DNA of 23,243 bases, taken from positions 1-23,243 of the forward strand of contig JBKHHU010000033.1 in NCBI GenBank assembly GCA_046539045.1, given 5' to 3'. This document shows positions 1-7,122 of this stretch, one piece after another. The number at the start of each line of letters is the position of its first letter. The stretch's first letter is position 1. A program made the translations under genes and the position numbers. The DNA is from JBKHHU01 sp046539045. GTDB taxonomy: Bacteria > Planctomycetota > Phycisphaerae > SM23-33. The notes beneath the pieces are model-generated. The model saw only the letters and a list, made by a program, of their open reading frames with translations. It searched no databases and had not been told where the DNA came from.

Positions 1-138
1 GACCATTGCCGCGCCGATCCCCGCGCCCAGCGTCTGCAGGAAGCTGCGTCTGGACAGACGCTTACGCCGGCGCTGTCCGTTGGTGCGATCGGTTCTGCTG
101 TCGGTATCGCGGGGTGTCCCTGCTGGGTTGTTGCTCAT
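1..138 (-). CDS. N-terminal fragment of a Tat-exported protein (cut by window edge)
   Basis: Only the first 46 codons lie in the window; the gene continues beyond position 1. The start is ATG at 138-136, preceded by a GAGG ribosome-binding site. The peptide has a polar, Arg/Lys-rich N-terminus (QRRRKR at residues 22-27). A clear twin-arginine motif SRRSFLQ follows at residues 29-35, then the small hydrophobic stretch TLGAGIGAAMV. This is the layout of a Tat signal, so the protein is probably exported folded, often with a cofactor. The mature domain is not visible, so no function can be named. It lies 91 nt downstream of a strong minus-strand terminator and may be controlled by readthrough. 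Confidence is high for the Tat signal and nil for the activity. Confidence 0.8.
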   Translation of the reverse strand, partial: MSNNPAGTPRDTDSRTDRTNGQRRRKRLSRRSFLQTLGAGIGAAMV

Positions 139-228
139 ATCGCCTCGCTGGTGTTGCGTGTGGAGGGTACTACGACGCTGCATAGTAGCAGGTTCGCCGG
201 GGGAGCGGAGGCGGAGGGGCGGCAGCGC

Positions 229-274
229 AAAAAAGAGGGGCGACCGCGGCTTGCTCGAAGCCGCGGTGTCGCCC
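229..274 (-). terminator. Intrinsic terminator (minus strand)
   Basis: The arms 238-252 and 258-274 form a 15-bp GC-rich stem (6 + 9 bp, with a 2-nt bulge at 267-268) around the loop GCTCG at 253-257. Read on the minus strand the stem is followed at once by TCTTTTTT (236-229), the classic U-tract. A T-run at 295-301 means it could also act weakly in the plus direction, but no plus-strand gene lies upstream to need it. Confidence 0.8.
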
Positions 275-645
275 TTCGCCTTTTGGCAGAGGCCTTTTTT
301 TGATCGCCACGCAGTCTTGCCGGAGGAGGTGGCAAAACATTTGCGTGTCCGGGTGCTCACGCCGGACCGGGTGGTCGATCAGCCCTCCACCTCTCAAGAA
401 ACTGCGGTTCGGCCCAGGAGGCAGGGCCGGACAAAGCGGGTGGTTGCTCAGGCCACCATGGGTGCGCTTCTACCGCTGAGTTTCTTGCTTCAGCAGCTGC
501 TCCCGAAAATGTCATCTCGAAAGCAACTTGTTTCTTTTAACGTTCGGTATCATCAACGGATGCGTCTGCCTGTCACCAGGCGGGCCATACCACCACATCC
601 GCACATGGAACCTGCTGCCCTTGCCCAAGCACGCCGGTTCCTTCT
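229..645 (-). ncRNA. Candidate structured RNA or long attenuated leader
   Basis: This stretch has no credible protein on either strand. It lies between a good minus-strand promoter (start expected near 645) and a strong minus-strand terminator, giving a transcript of about 415 nt. Complementary arms seen, in plus coordinates: 607-612/636-641; 558-562/596-600 enclosing 568-572/577-581 with a GTGA loop in the RNA; a long-range helix 395-403/479-487 extended by 404-407/473-476; inside it 410-415/424-429 and 439-443/453-457; then 347-352/362-367 inside 327-332/387-392. I compared it by eye with RNase P RNA, tmRNA, SRP RNA and 6S RNA and did not find their conserved cores. It may be a free-standing RNA or the 5' leader of the Tat-signal gene. 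No family is assigned. Confidence 0.5.
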
Positions 646-651
646 TCTAGT

Positions 652-680
652 GTTATAGAGGCGAAAGCGAAAAATGACAA
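652..680 (-). promoter_or_regulatory. Sigma-70-type promoter reading leftward
   Basis: Minus-strand -35 TTGTCA (680-675) and -10 TATAAC (657-652) each match the consensus at 5 of 6 positions and are spaced exactly 17 nt apart. The start is expected near 645. It would drive the structured transcript and possibly the Tat-signal gene. Confidence 0.6.
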
Positions 681-688
681 GGGTCATT
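673..688. promoter_or_regulatory. Inverted repeat overlapping the -35 element
   Basis: The perfect palindrome AATGAC-aagg-GTCATT has 6-bp arms and a 4-nt spacer. It covers the -35 hexamer of the leftward promoter, where a repressor or other dimeric regulator could bind. Arms this short can arise by chance. Confidence 0.3.
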
Positions 689-924
689 CTGAAAATCCAA
701 GGTAAAAACCGTACAGAAAAGTGGGAAAATCCCCCATAACCCATACAGGCAGACCCAGCCGCGGGTTCGGGTCCGTTCTCTGCCGCTGTTGCGGTCACTT
801 TGGGACGCAGTCTTCCCTCGATCTGCGTCATTTCCTTAATCAAGTCCCCGCCCATCCGGGGCGATATCTATTGCGGATCCTCGTATCCGGTGTGCGCCGC
901 GGCTCAATCGACAGAGAGACGACC
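689..924 (+). other. Gene-free leader upstream of the histidine kinase
   Basis: No gene is supported here. An open frame continues upstream of the kinase start, but its peptide is Cys/Arg-rich and does not look like kinase sequence. Two hairpins are visible: GACGCAG/CTGCGTC at 804-810/823-829 (7 bp, 12-nt loop) and CCCCG/CGGGG at 846-850/857-861. I could not identify a convincing plus-strand promoter. Confidence 0.4.
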
Positions 925-2532
925 ATGCTGAAAACAAAGGGCAGAAACAAGCGCAAGGGCTACAACAAGCAGTTGGGCGTCGGGCTGGCGCTCAAGGCTG
1001 TGCTCATTCTTGCCTTCGTGGTGGTGACGGTGACGGTCACCGGCGGCTATTTCTACTTCTGCACCGCCCGTCAGTCGCTCCGGAACGCCGATCGACTGCA
1101 TGCCGAGCGGATGGGGCAGGCGATCGGCCTGGCCGCCCAGCACGATCTGCATCGGAACAAGTTCATCCCGCTGCAGCGTCTGGCGACCGACCTGCTGCGG
1201 AACGATCGCGTTCATTACGTGGCGTTGCTGGACGAGGACGGCACGGTCGTCGCCACCGCCAGCCAGGGTCCGCACGCCGAACGATGGGCCGAGTTGATCA
1301 GCCTGCCGGTCAGCGTCTCCGGAGCCTCCCAGGTCAACGACGACGTACTGACGCTCTCCCGCCCGATCATCGCTCCCAGCCAGGACGGCAGGGCCCCCGA
1401 GATCGTCGGCGCGGTGCGACTGGCTCTGGACACCAGTTCGACCACGACCCGACTGGTGGCTGTCCAGCAACGCATGGGCGTCATCGCCGCGGCCATCGTG
1501 CTGTGCGGGATTCCACTGGGGTACCTGCTGGTCTGGCGGGTCATGGTTCAGCCGGTCAAGAAACTGGCGAGTCTGATGCACGACCTGGCCGGTGGGGATT
1601 TCAGTGCCCGTCTCCGGATGAAGCGGAACGACGAAATCGGCCAGCTTGCCAAGGGATTCAACACGATGGCCTTCGAGGTCGACCGCATGCGGAAGCACCT
1701 GATGCTGTCGGCCGACCGGTTGGAACAGAAGGTTCAGGACCGCACCACCGAACTGGAGATGACCAACCGCCGGCTCCGGGACGCGATCCGTGAGAAGGAT
1801 GACTTCCTCCGGGCGGTCAGCCACGACCTCAACGCCCCGCTCCGGAACATCGCCGGCATGGCCACGATGATCATGATGAAATGGCAGAGTGAACTGCCCG
1901 AGGAAGTAGTGGCCCGTCTGCAGCGGATCCAGACGAACGTCGACATGGAGACTTCGATGATCTCGGAACTGCTGGAACTGTCCCGCATCAAGACCCGGCC
2001 GCAGAAGCGGGAAAGCGTGGATATGGGCAGGCTCATCAGCGTCCTCAAGGGCACCTTCGAATACGAACTGAAGGAACGGGATATCGAGGTAGACATCGTC
2101 GGCAACATGCCGTCCATCTACGTCGAGAAGAACCGCATCCGCCAGGCGTTCCAGAACCTCATCGACAACGCCATCAAGTACATGCACCGTTCCAGGGGCG
2201 GCAGAATCGAAGTCGGCTACAAGTTCGTGGACGGATACCACCGGTTCTGCGTAGCCGATACCGGTCCCGGGATCCCTCACGAGCAGTTGGACCGGATTTT
2301 CACCGTCTTCCGCCGCGGCGACAACCCGTTGGTCGGCAAGGTAGACGGCAAGGGCGTCGGGCTGGCGCTGGTGAAAACCGTGGTAGCCAATTACGACGGC
2401 AGGGCCTGGGCGGAGTCGGAAGTCGGCAAGGGCTCAAAGTTCTATATCGCTCTGTCCGATCATTGCGTCCAGGCGAACGAATCACCGAGGTCGGACAACA
2501 GGAAAGCCGTCTCGGCCGGTTCGGAGAAGTAA
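925..2532 (+). CDS. Membrane-bound sensor histidine kinase (HAMP, HisKA, HATPase_c)
   Basis: A 535-residue two-component sensor kinase. After a basic N-terminus come one membrane span (about 20-45), an extracytoplasmic sensor region (about 46-183), a second span (about 184-208) and a HAMP linker (about 209-258) running into a coiled coil. The H-box SHDLNAPLRNI places the phosphorylated His at residue 300. The N-box holds N411 and N415, the G1 box is DTGPGI (445-450) and the G2 box is GKGVGLAL (475-482). All catalytic boxes are intact. I chose ATG 925 because the basic and membrane segment follows it and GAGAG lies just upstream; upstream in-frame codons do not resemble kinase. The response-regulator gene starts 54 nt downstream, so the two are probably one operon and partners. 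The sensor domain is not recognised and its signal is unknown. Confidence 0.93.
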   Translation: MLKTKGRNKRKGYNKQLGVGLALKAVLILAFVVVTVTVTGGYFYFCTARQSLRNADRLHAERMGQAIGLAAQHDLHRNKFIPLQRLATDLLRNDRVHYVALLDEDGTVVATASQGPHAERWAELISLPVSVSGASQVNDDVLTLSRPIIAPSQDGRAPEIVGAVRLALDTSSTTTRLVAVQQRMGVIAAAIVLCGIPLGYLLVWRVMVQPVKKLASLMHDLAGGDFSARLRMKRNDEIGQLAKGFNTMAFEVDRMRKHLMLSADRLEQKVQDRTTELEMTNRRLRDAIREKDDFLRAVSHDLNAPLRNIAGMATMIMMKWQSELPEEVVARLQRIQTNVDMETSMISELLELSRIKTRPQKRESVDMGRLISVLKGTFEYELKERDIEVDIVGNMPSIYVEKNRIRQAFQNLIDNAIKYMHRSRGGRIEVGYKFVDGYHRFCVADTGPGIPHEQLDRIFTVFRRGDNPLVGKVDGKGVGLALVKTVVANYDGRAWAESEVGKGSKFYIALSDHCVQANESPRSDNRKAVSAGSEK

Positions 2533-2586
2533 CTGCACCCGGCTGAAATGCACCGGCAGACCGGGCTGTGCGAAAAGGAAAGACGT

Positions 2587-3612
2587 ATGGAGTCACGGAG
2601 TCAGTGTCCGCGGATGCTCGTGGTGGAGGATGATCCGGATCAGCGCGCCTTGCTGGTTGAGGCGCTGGAGATTTACTACGGAGAGTCCAGCGAAGGCAGA
2701 ATCGAATCGGTCGGCACCGTCGAGGAATGCTTTGCCAAGGATATCGGGCGGTTCGATATCGTCCTGAGTGACTACCACATCGGCCTGTCGACCGGTCTGG
2801 ATGTTCTGCAGCGGATCCACGCCAACTGGGACGTGCCGGTGGTCATCGTCACCAGCGAGAACAACAGTAACGTCGCCATCGAGGCGATCCGCCAGGGGGC
2901 CCAGGACTACGTGGTCAAGCTGGGCGACTACCTCTTCGCACTGCCGGTCATTGTCGACAAGGCCATTCGGCAGCACCGGATCCGGCAGGAGAACGATCAC
3001 CTCCAGCGGCGTCTGCAGAAGATGCTCGACGCGCTTCAGGACAAGAACGCCAAACTCGAAAGCGCGATGAAAAAACTCCAAACCCTCGCCACCACCGACG
3101 CGCTGACCGGGCTGGCCAATCGTCGCCGCTTCCGCGAGGTGCTGGACCGCATGTTCAACGAAGCCGATCGCTACGGGCACGATCTCACCTGCTGCATGTG
3201 CGACCTGGACCGTTACAAGCAGCTCAACGATACCCTCGGACATCAGGTTGGCGACGAGATGCTCCAGATCGCCTCGGATGTCATTCGATCGAGCCTGCGT
3301 GCCTCCGACGTCGCCGCCCGGTACGGCGGAGACGAATTCGTGCTGCTGTTCCCGCACACCCCGATGGACCAGGCCGAGGCGGTCTGCAGACGAATCCGGC
3401 GCCGGATGGTCGCCATGACCCGGCATTTTGCCGCTCAGGGCGTGAACGTCACGCTCTCGGTCGGAATCGCGTCCCGCCTGGCCGACAACGCCGCCTCCGC
3501 CGACGCGCTGATCTGCATGGCTGACCGCGCCCTCTACGGAGCCAAGGAACAGGGCAAGGACCGCATCGTGACCTACGGTTCCATGAACCACGACCAGGCT
3601 CATTCCGACTAG
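2587..3612 (+). CDS. Response regulator with GGDEF diguanylate cyclase output
   Basis: A 341-residue protein that should make c-di-GMP from two GTP under phosphorylation control. The receiver domain (about 9-130) has the acidic pair at 15-16, phosphoacceptor D62 in LSDYHIG and the conserved Lys K111. A short coiled coil (about 133-168) leads to the GGDEF domain (about 169-333), with an intact GGDEF at 247-251. An RxxD inhibitory site (R238-D241) sits five residues before it, so product feedback inhibition is expected. No EAL domain follows. ATG 2587 has AAGGAA six nt upstream; an in-frame ATG at 2548 lacks a good site and would add residues before the receiver domain. This PleD/WspR-like layout pairs naturally with the kinase directly upstream. 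Confidence 0.95.
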   Translation: MESRSQCPRMLVVEDDPDQRALLVEALEIYYGESSEGRIESVGTVEECFAKDIGRFDIVLSDYHIGLSTGLDVLQRIHANWDVPVVIVTSENNSNVAIEAIRQGAQDYVVKLGDYLFALPVIVDKAIRQHRIRQENDHLQRRLQKMLDALQDKNAKLESAMKKLQTLATTDALTGLANRRRFREVLDRMFNEADRYGHDLTCCMCDLDRYKQLNDTLGHQVGDEMLQIASDVIRSSLRASDVAARYGGDEFVLLFPHTPMDQAEAVCRRIRRRMVAMTRHFAAQGVNVTLSVGIASRLADNAASADALICMADRALYGAKEQGKDRIVTYGSMNHDQAHSD

Positions 3613-3638
3613 CTGTCGATCGATCGCAATCGGAAGGC

Positions 3639-3667
3639 TTGACCTGCCGGGGCCTGAAATGGACAAT
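3639..3667 (+). promoter_or_regulatory. Probable promoter of the SprT-like gene
   Basis: TTGACC (3639-3644, 5 of 6) and GACAAT (3662-3667, 4 of 6) are separated by 17 nt, giving a start near 3674, about 30 nt before the ATG. A perfect inverted repeat CCTGAA/TTCAGG (3653-3658/3667-3672) straddles the -10 region and could be an operator. Confidence 0.45.
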
Positions 3668-3704
3668 TCAGGGCGTCACGATGAAACCTGTTCAGGGATG
3701 AACG

Positions 3705-4280
3705 ATGCCCAAGCTTCGCACGGATGATATCTGGACCCCTTCGGGTGTGTTGCCTCACGGCGACGTGCTCTGCCGGCTGGTCGACCGCATCGGAGAAGCC
3801 TGGGGGATCGACCGATTCTCAACTCGGGTGCGCGCCGAATACAACTATCGTCTGCGGACCACGCTGGGACGGGCTTTTCTCAAGGAAGACCGGGTGGAGC
3901 TGAATCCTCGGCTCCTGACGGAGAATCCGGATCAGTTCGTGCCGACGCTCGCCCACGAACTGGCTCACCTGGTCGTTCACCATCGGCACGGGCCGGTAGC
4001 CAAGCCGCACGGCACTCAGTTCCGCTACCTCATGCAGCAGTTGGGGCTGTCGTCAAAGGCGACACACAAGGTCCCGGTCGGCCACCTCAAGCAGAAGCGG
4101 CGGCGATACCTCTACCTGCACCGGTGCGAAACATGCGGCGTGAGCTTCATTGCCCGCAGCATTCGCCGCAACGTGTACTGTCGACAATGCGGACCGGGCA
4201 TGCGATGGCGCGTGCTGCGTGCCCCAGCCACGCGGCAGGGGGCGATGGCACTGGAGAAAGCCCGCGTCAACGCCGGCTGA
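3705..4280 (+). CDS. SprT-like zinc metalloprotein
   Basis: A 191-residue SprT-like domain protein. The zinc-protease motif HELAH lies at 84-88, and a further conserved His (H102, in KPHGTQF) fits the third metal ligand. The C-terminal part carries a zinc ribbon with C141-x2-C144 and C159-x2-C162, as in SprT/Spartan-type proteins. In eukaryotes Spartan cleaves DNA-protein crosslinks; bacterial SprT members are mostly uncharacterised, so a DNA-repair role is possible but only inferred. ATG 3705 is preceded by AGGGA with 6-nt spacing. There is no signal peptide, so it is cytosolic. It is separated from the upstream regulator by its own likely promoter and ends 9 bp from a convergent gene. Confidence 0.88.
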   Translation: MPKLRTDDIWTPSGVLPHGDVLCRLVDRIGEAWGIDRFSTRVRAEYNYRLRTTLGRAFLKEDRVELNPRLLTENPDQFVPTLAHELAHLVVHHRHGPVAKPHGTQFRYLMQQLGLSSKATHKVPVGHLKQKRRRYLYLHRCETCGVSFIARSIRRNVYCRQCGPGMRWRVLRAPATRQGAMALEKARVNAG

Positions 4281-4289
4281 GCAGGTCGG

Positions 4290-6695
4290 TCATCTTGCGT
4301 CGCTCCCGGCCTCTGCGACGCCTGCGGATTCCAGCACCAACTGCTTCATCAGGCGATACGCGTCCTCGTGGGCGACCCCGCTGACTTTCGGATTCGGCAC
4401 CGCCAGCAGACCGGAAACGATGTCATAGGCCGAGAGGATGATCCCCGCCCGGCGGTTCTCGAAATCCACCGACCACAGCAACGCCTCTTTGCGGTCGCTG
4501 CTCAGTCCGCCGATGTTGGTGTACCTGAGTTTGCCAAGATCGCGGATCAACTCGTGACTGGAGGGCATCGGGCGGACCGACCGCCGGCCGTATTTGTCCT
4601 CCAGCACGGAGCGAACCGAGTCGTGGAAGCTTTTCTTGCGATCCGCGTCCGGCCCGCCGGCCTGGCCGATGATGAGCGTCCCGCCGCCCTTGACGAAGGT
4701 GTCAATGGCGTTGAGTTCCTCGCTCGTCATCTTCACCGGGAGCAGGCCCGTCATGAAAGCGACCTTGGCCTTCGACGCGGCCAGGTCTTTGGGCTTTGCC
4801 GCAGTCAGCTTGAGTTTCACGCCCGCGTCGGCAGCGAGCTCTCGTGAGAACCGCTCCAGCGCCAGCGGCTCGGGGTTCCAGAGGAGATCGTTGTCAGAGT
4901 GTTTGACCTGGACCAGCTCCACCGTTTTGTCGGTCCTGGCCATTTCGCCTCGGAAGGGGTCTCCGAAGTAGCTGAGCTTGGTGGGCAGCTCGCTGAGACC
5001 GGCTTTGTTGGTAGCATACAGGTGGAGGCATGCGCCGAGCTGGAACACGTCTTCTCCGGTGCGGTACATGCGGCGGCGCCAGATATTGGCCGGGCCGTTG
5101 TTCAGGACGAACGCGTGGGTCCGGAGCGGGCCGGCCATCTCGCGAATCTGGATGCGGCGGCTCTGGATTTTGTAATGGATGTTTCCCAGTGGGTGCGTCG
5201 TCAGGTCGACGTCGGACATCTCCAGTTCCGGCCAGAGCTCGCTGAGGAGTTTCTCCGCCGACTCCGTCCAGCGATTGCCCAGCGCCCCCGGAATATCCGC
5301 CTGGAAAACCAGCAGGCCGCCCATTCGGACGTACTTCTTGAGCTTGGCCTTTTCCTCATCGGTAAACGTCAGCGGGTCCTTCGCCCCGGAGATGTAGAGA
5401 ATCCGCGAATCGGTCAGCTCGGCTGCGGGCGCCTTCAGGTTCACCACCTGCCAGTTGACCGGCTGTTCGAATTCCTTCTCCATCCACCGGCAGAGAATGG
5501 ACAGGTCGGTCAGGTAGTTGTCCCAGTCGCCGGCGTGGTGCAGCTTGTTCATGACGACGGGGGCGGCACCGCTGCTGAGGCACATCAGCGAGAAGGAGGT
5601 GTCCACCAGTTCGTCTTTCTCCCCGCCGCCACCGAATTTGATGCTGCCGTCCTTCTCCTGCGAGGCGACGATCTTCGCTGCCGTCTCGCGGAACCAGTCG
5701 TGGGTCCCGAAATATTTGAGCCCGGCCGCCTTGGCGACACGCTCGACGTTGTAGAAGTAATACCCGCCGACGTTCTTTCGGTTGACGCACTTTTCGGCAG
5801 AGAAGTTCTTGTCCATCCATTTCAGCCCGCGCTGGATGGACCGATAGCCGATGGAGTTCCTGTAGGAGCCCAGGGATCCGCGCGGGGCGGTGTAGGAGTC
5901 CATCACGATGTACAGACTGGCGATGCCGGCAGCGGTCATGGTCCCGGCGGGCTGATCGTAGTTATTCCACGTAAAACCGGGGTAAGCCTTGTGCTGGTAG
6001 GCCCAACCGCCGTCGGGCTGCTGTCCGCCGGCCCAGCTTCGCTCGATGGCCGTCCAGACATTTGCCGGTGGCTCCTGGTGCATCTCGTGAGCCGCCCAGA
6101 TACCCAGCACGGCGTAGTTGGTGTTGGAATAGTCGCCCTTGCCCTCGGAGTTCATGTACTTCTTGTCGCTCCAGGCGGTGTAAGACCAGCTGATCCAGGC
6201 GGGAGACGAGTTCTTTCTGGCCCCGGACAGCAGCTCCGACATGTCCTTACGGATGACGGGGATGTACTTCTTGCTATCCGCCAGCCGGGCCACGAGTTCC
6301 ATCCGCAGCCCGATCGCGTAGGTGCCTTCCAGGTCCTGCTTCATCAGCCATTGGACCCCTTTGAGGAAACGCTCATCCTGCTGCTGATCGCGCCCGAGAG
6401 TCGCCAGCGCGTTCAGCGCCAGCCCCGTCCGACCTCCCCAGTTGGTCTGGGGCCCGAGTTCGTTTTCTCCGAATTTGCCGGGCATCTTCGGCCGGTCGAA
6501 CGTCTCCCAATGGCCTTGCTTGTTCTGCAGACTGAAGATGTACTTCGTGCAGCCGGCGATGGCCTGTTTTACCTTTTCCTCCGAGACCCTCTTGCCTTGT
6601 TCAGCAGCCTGGAGATTGGCGGACAGCAGCCCAAGCACCGTAAGAGCGGTCAGGGCTATACACAGCGTGTTCGTTCGGGTATTTGCTCGATTCAT
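4290..6695 (-). CDS. Exported squalene-cyclase-like toroid fused to DUF4159-type C-terminal region
   Basis: An 801-residue secreted protein of unknown function. Residues 1-31 form a signal peptide ending near LQAAEQG. Residues about 40-410 have repeats of the prenyltransferase/squalene-cyclase alpha/alpha-toroid type, with recurring helices and QxxxGxW/DGGWAY-like turns (for example QNKQGHW at 57-63 and QQPDGGWAY at 225-233). The aspartate motif of true cyclases was not seen, so enzyme activity is doubtful. Residues about 415-560 and 640-790 look like Rossmann or class I glutamine-amidotransferase-like folds of the DUF4159 kind (RILYISG at 431; GGTLIIGQAGG at 671). A GTG two codons upstream (6701) is an alternative start; the ribosome-binding site is weak for both. 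The fusion suggests an envelope scaffold or binding role, which is inference. Confidence 0.8.
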   Translation of the reverse strand: MNRANTRTNTLCIALTALTVLGLLSANLQAAEQGKRVSEEKVKQAIAGCTKYIFSLQNKQGHWETFDRPKMPGKFGENELGPQTNWGGRTGLALNALATLGRDQQQDERFLKGVQWLMKQDLEGTYAIGLRMELVARLADSKKYIPVIRKDMSELLSGARKNSSPAWISWSYTAWSDKKYMNSEGKGDYSNTNYAVLGIWAAHEMHQEPPANVWTAIERSWAGGQQPDGGWAYQHKAYPGFTWNNYDQPAGTMTAAGIASLYIVMDSYTAPRGSLGSYRNSIGYRSIQRGLKWMDKNFSAEKCVNRKNVGGYYFYNVERVAKAAGLKYFGTHDWFRETAAKIVASQEKDGSIKFGGGGEKDELVDTSFSLMCLSSGAAPVVMNKLHHAGDWDNYLTDLSILCRWMEKEFEQPVNWQVVNLKAPAAELTDSRILYISGAKDPLTFTDEEKAKLKKYVRMGGLLVFQADIPGALGNRWTESAEKLLSELWPELEMSDVDLTTHPLGNIHYKIQSRRIQIREMAGPLRTHAFVLNNGPANIWRRRMYRTGEDVFQLGACLHLYATNKAGLSELPTKLSYFGDPFRGEMARTDKTVELVQVKHSDNDLLWNPEPLALERFSRELAADAGVKLKLTAAKPKDLAASKAKVAFMTGLLPVKMTSEELNAIDTFVKGGGTLIIGQAGGPDADRKKSFHDSVRSVLEDKYGRRSVRPMPSSHELIRDLGKLRYTNIGGLSSDRKEALLWSVDFENRRAGIILSAYDIVSGLLAVPNPKVSGVAHEDAYRLMKQLVLESAGVAEAGSDAR

Positions 6696-6701
6696 GCCCA
6701 C

Positions 6702-6839
6702 AGTTTACCAGAATCTGCCTTGTCAATGGAAGGCCCGCTTCGCGCAAGCGCAACGAAGCATTCCGGCCGGGCGGTGCATCGTCCCGCGGGCTCGGGCAGG
6801 GAATAAGATACGCTTATGGTGTGTATTCGCCGGGGCGTT
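6702..6839. other. Divergent intergenic region between the toroid gene and the purF-type gene
   Basis: No gene was found. On the minus strand a perfect TTGACA lies at 6726-6721, but no -10 element stands at proper spacing before the toroid gene. A hairpin with arms GCTTCG/CGAAGC lies at 6737-6742/6754-6759. An imperfect dyad ATAAG/CTTAT lies near 6803-6817. Confidence 0.35.
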
Positions 6840-6867
6840 TTGCCGAGTTTCGCTGGTGTGCTATAGT
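6840..6867 (+). promoter_or_regulatory. Probable promoter of the purF-type gene
   Basis: TTGCCG (6840-6845) and TATAGT (6862-6867) are spaced 16 nt apart, predicting a start near 6874 and a leader of about 250 nt. The -10 is good (5 of 6); the -35 is moderate (4 of 6). Confidence 0.45.
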
Positions 6868-6873
6868 ACCGGT

Positions 6874-7122
6874 TTAACGGCCCGTTTAGAAAGCTGTTCC
6901 TGCTGCGAGCGCCCGGTTCGTTGCGCGTCAGCGTCAGAAATTACTCGACAAAGCTGCGGCTTTGCCTGCGTTTTCTTCCTTGATGCTCACCAACCGGACT
7001 CGCTCTCGCGACGAAACCCATTTCTAAACGGACTGCTAAGGGCAGCTACGGATCCGAGAGCCGTCTGCACTCCGGTCGGGGCCGCGGGTGCGGACGGCAG
7101 CCATCAACGGAATGAGAGAGCA
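6874..7122 (+). promoter_or_regulatory. Folded 5' leader of the purF-type gene (riboswitch-like layout, class unknown)
   Basis: The predicted leader opens with an arm at 6882-6892 (CCGTTTAGAAA) that is perfectly complementary over 11 bp to 7021-7031 (TTTCTAAACGG), closing a domain of about 150 nt. Inside are a GC-rich stem near 6903-6932, CAAAGC-TGCG-GCTTTG near 6950 and a small stem near 7000, so a multi-branch junction is plausible. A second strong hairpin (7060-7070/7088-7098, 11 pairs with one wobble) ends 24 nt before the start codon and lacks a U-tract, which fits translational rather than transcriptional control. No known riboswitch consensus was matched; a short CCGAGAG string recalls ykkC RNAs but the rest of that motif is absent. 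Confidence 0.45.

Noticed and set aside
229..645. RNase P RNA, tmRNA, SRP RNA or 6S RNA
   Set aside because: The size suits RNase P RNA, but its GAGGAAAGUCC core and ACAGAA region are absent. No tRNA-like ends or tag frame (tmRNA) and no GGAAGGAAGCAGCC-like core (SRP) were seen.
721..924. N-terminal extension of the histidine kinase frame
   Set aside because: The peptide is Cys/Arg-rich and not kinase-like. ATG 925 is directly followed by the basic and membrane segment and has a ribosome-binding site.
904..2280. Long open frames antisense to real genes (also 4899-6806, 7036-8361, 9434-11125, 11122-12903, 21391-23151)
   Set aside because: They mirror well-supported genes in other frames. Their peptides are Arg/Gly/Pro/Asp/His-rich with no domain, as expected from GC-rich codon use.
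6695..6701. GTG 6701 as start of the toroid protein
   Set aside because: It adds only two residues before ATG 6695 with no better ribosome-binding site. Kept as an alternative.
6721..6726. Promoter of the toroid gene using perfect TTGACA on the minus strand
   Set aside because: No -10 at 16-18 nt spacing. The best candidate TAAACT is only 13 nt away and close to the start codon.
7051..7060. ykkC-type (guanidine/PRPP) riboswitch
   Set aside because: Only the short CCGAGAG string matches. The upstream AGGGUUCCG element and the ACGG end are missing.
6442..7122. N-terminal extension of the purF-type frame
   Set aside because: It overlaps the divergent toroid gene and the leader. PurF proteins begin a few residues before the catalytic Cys.
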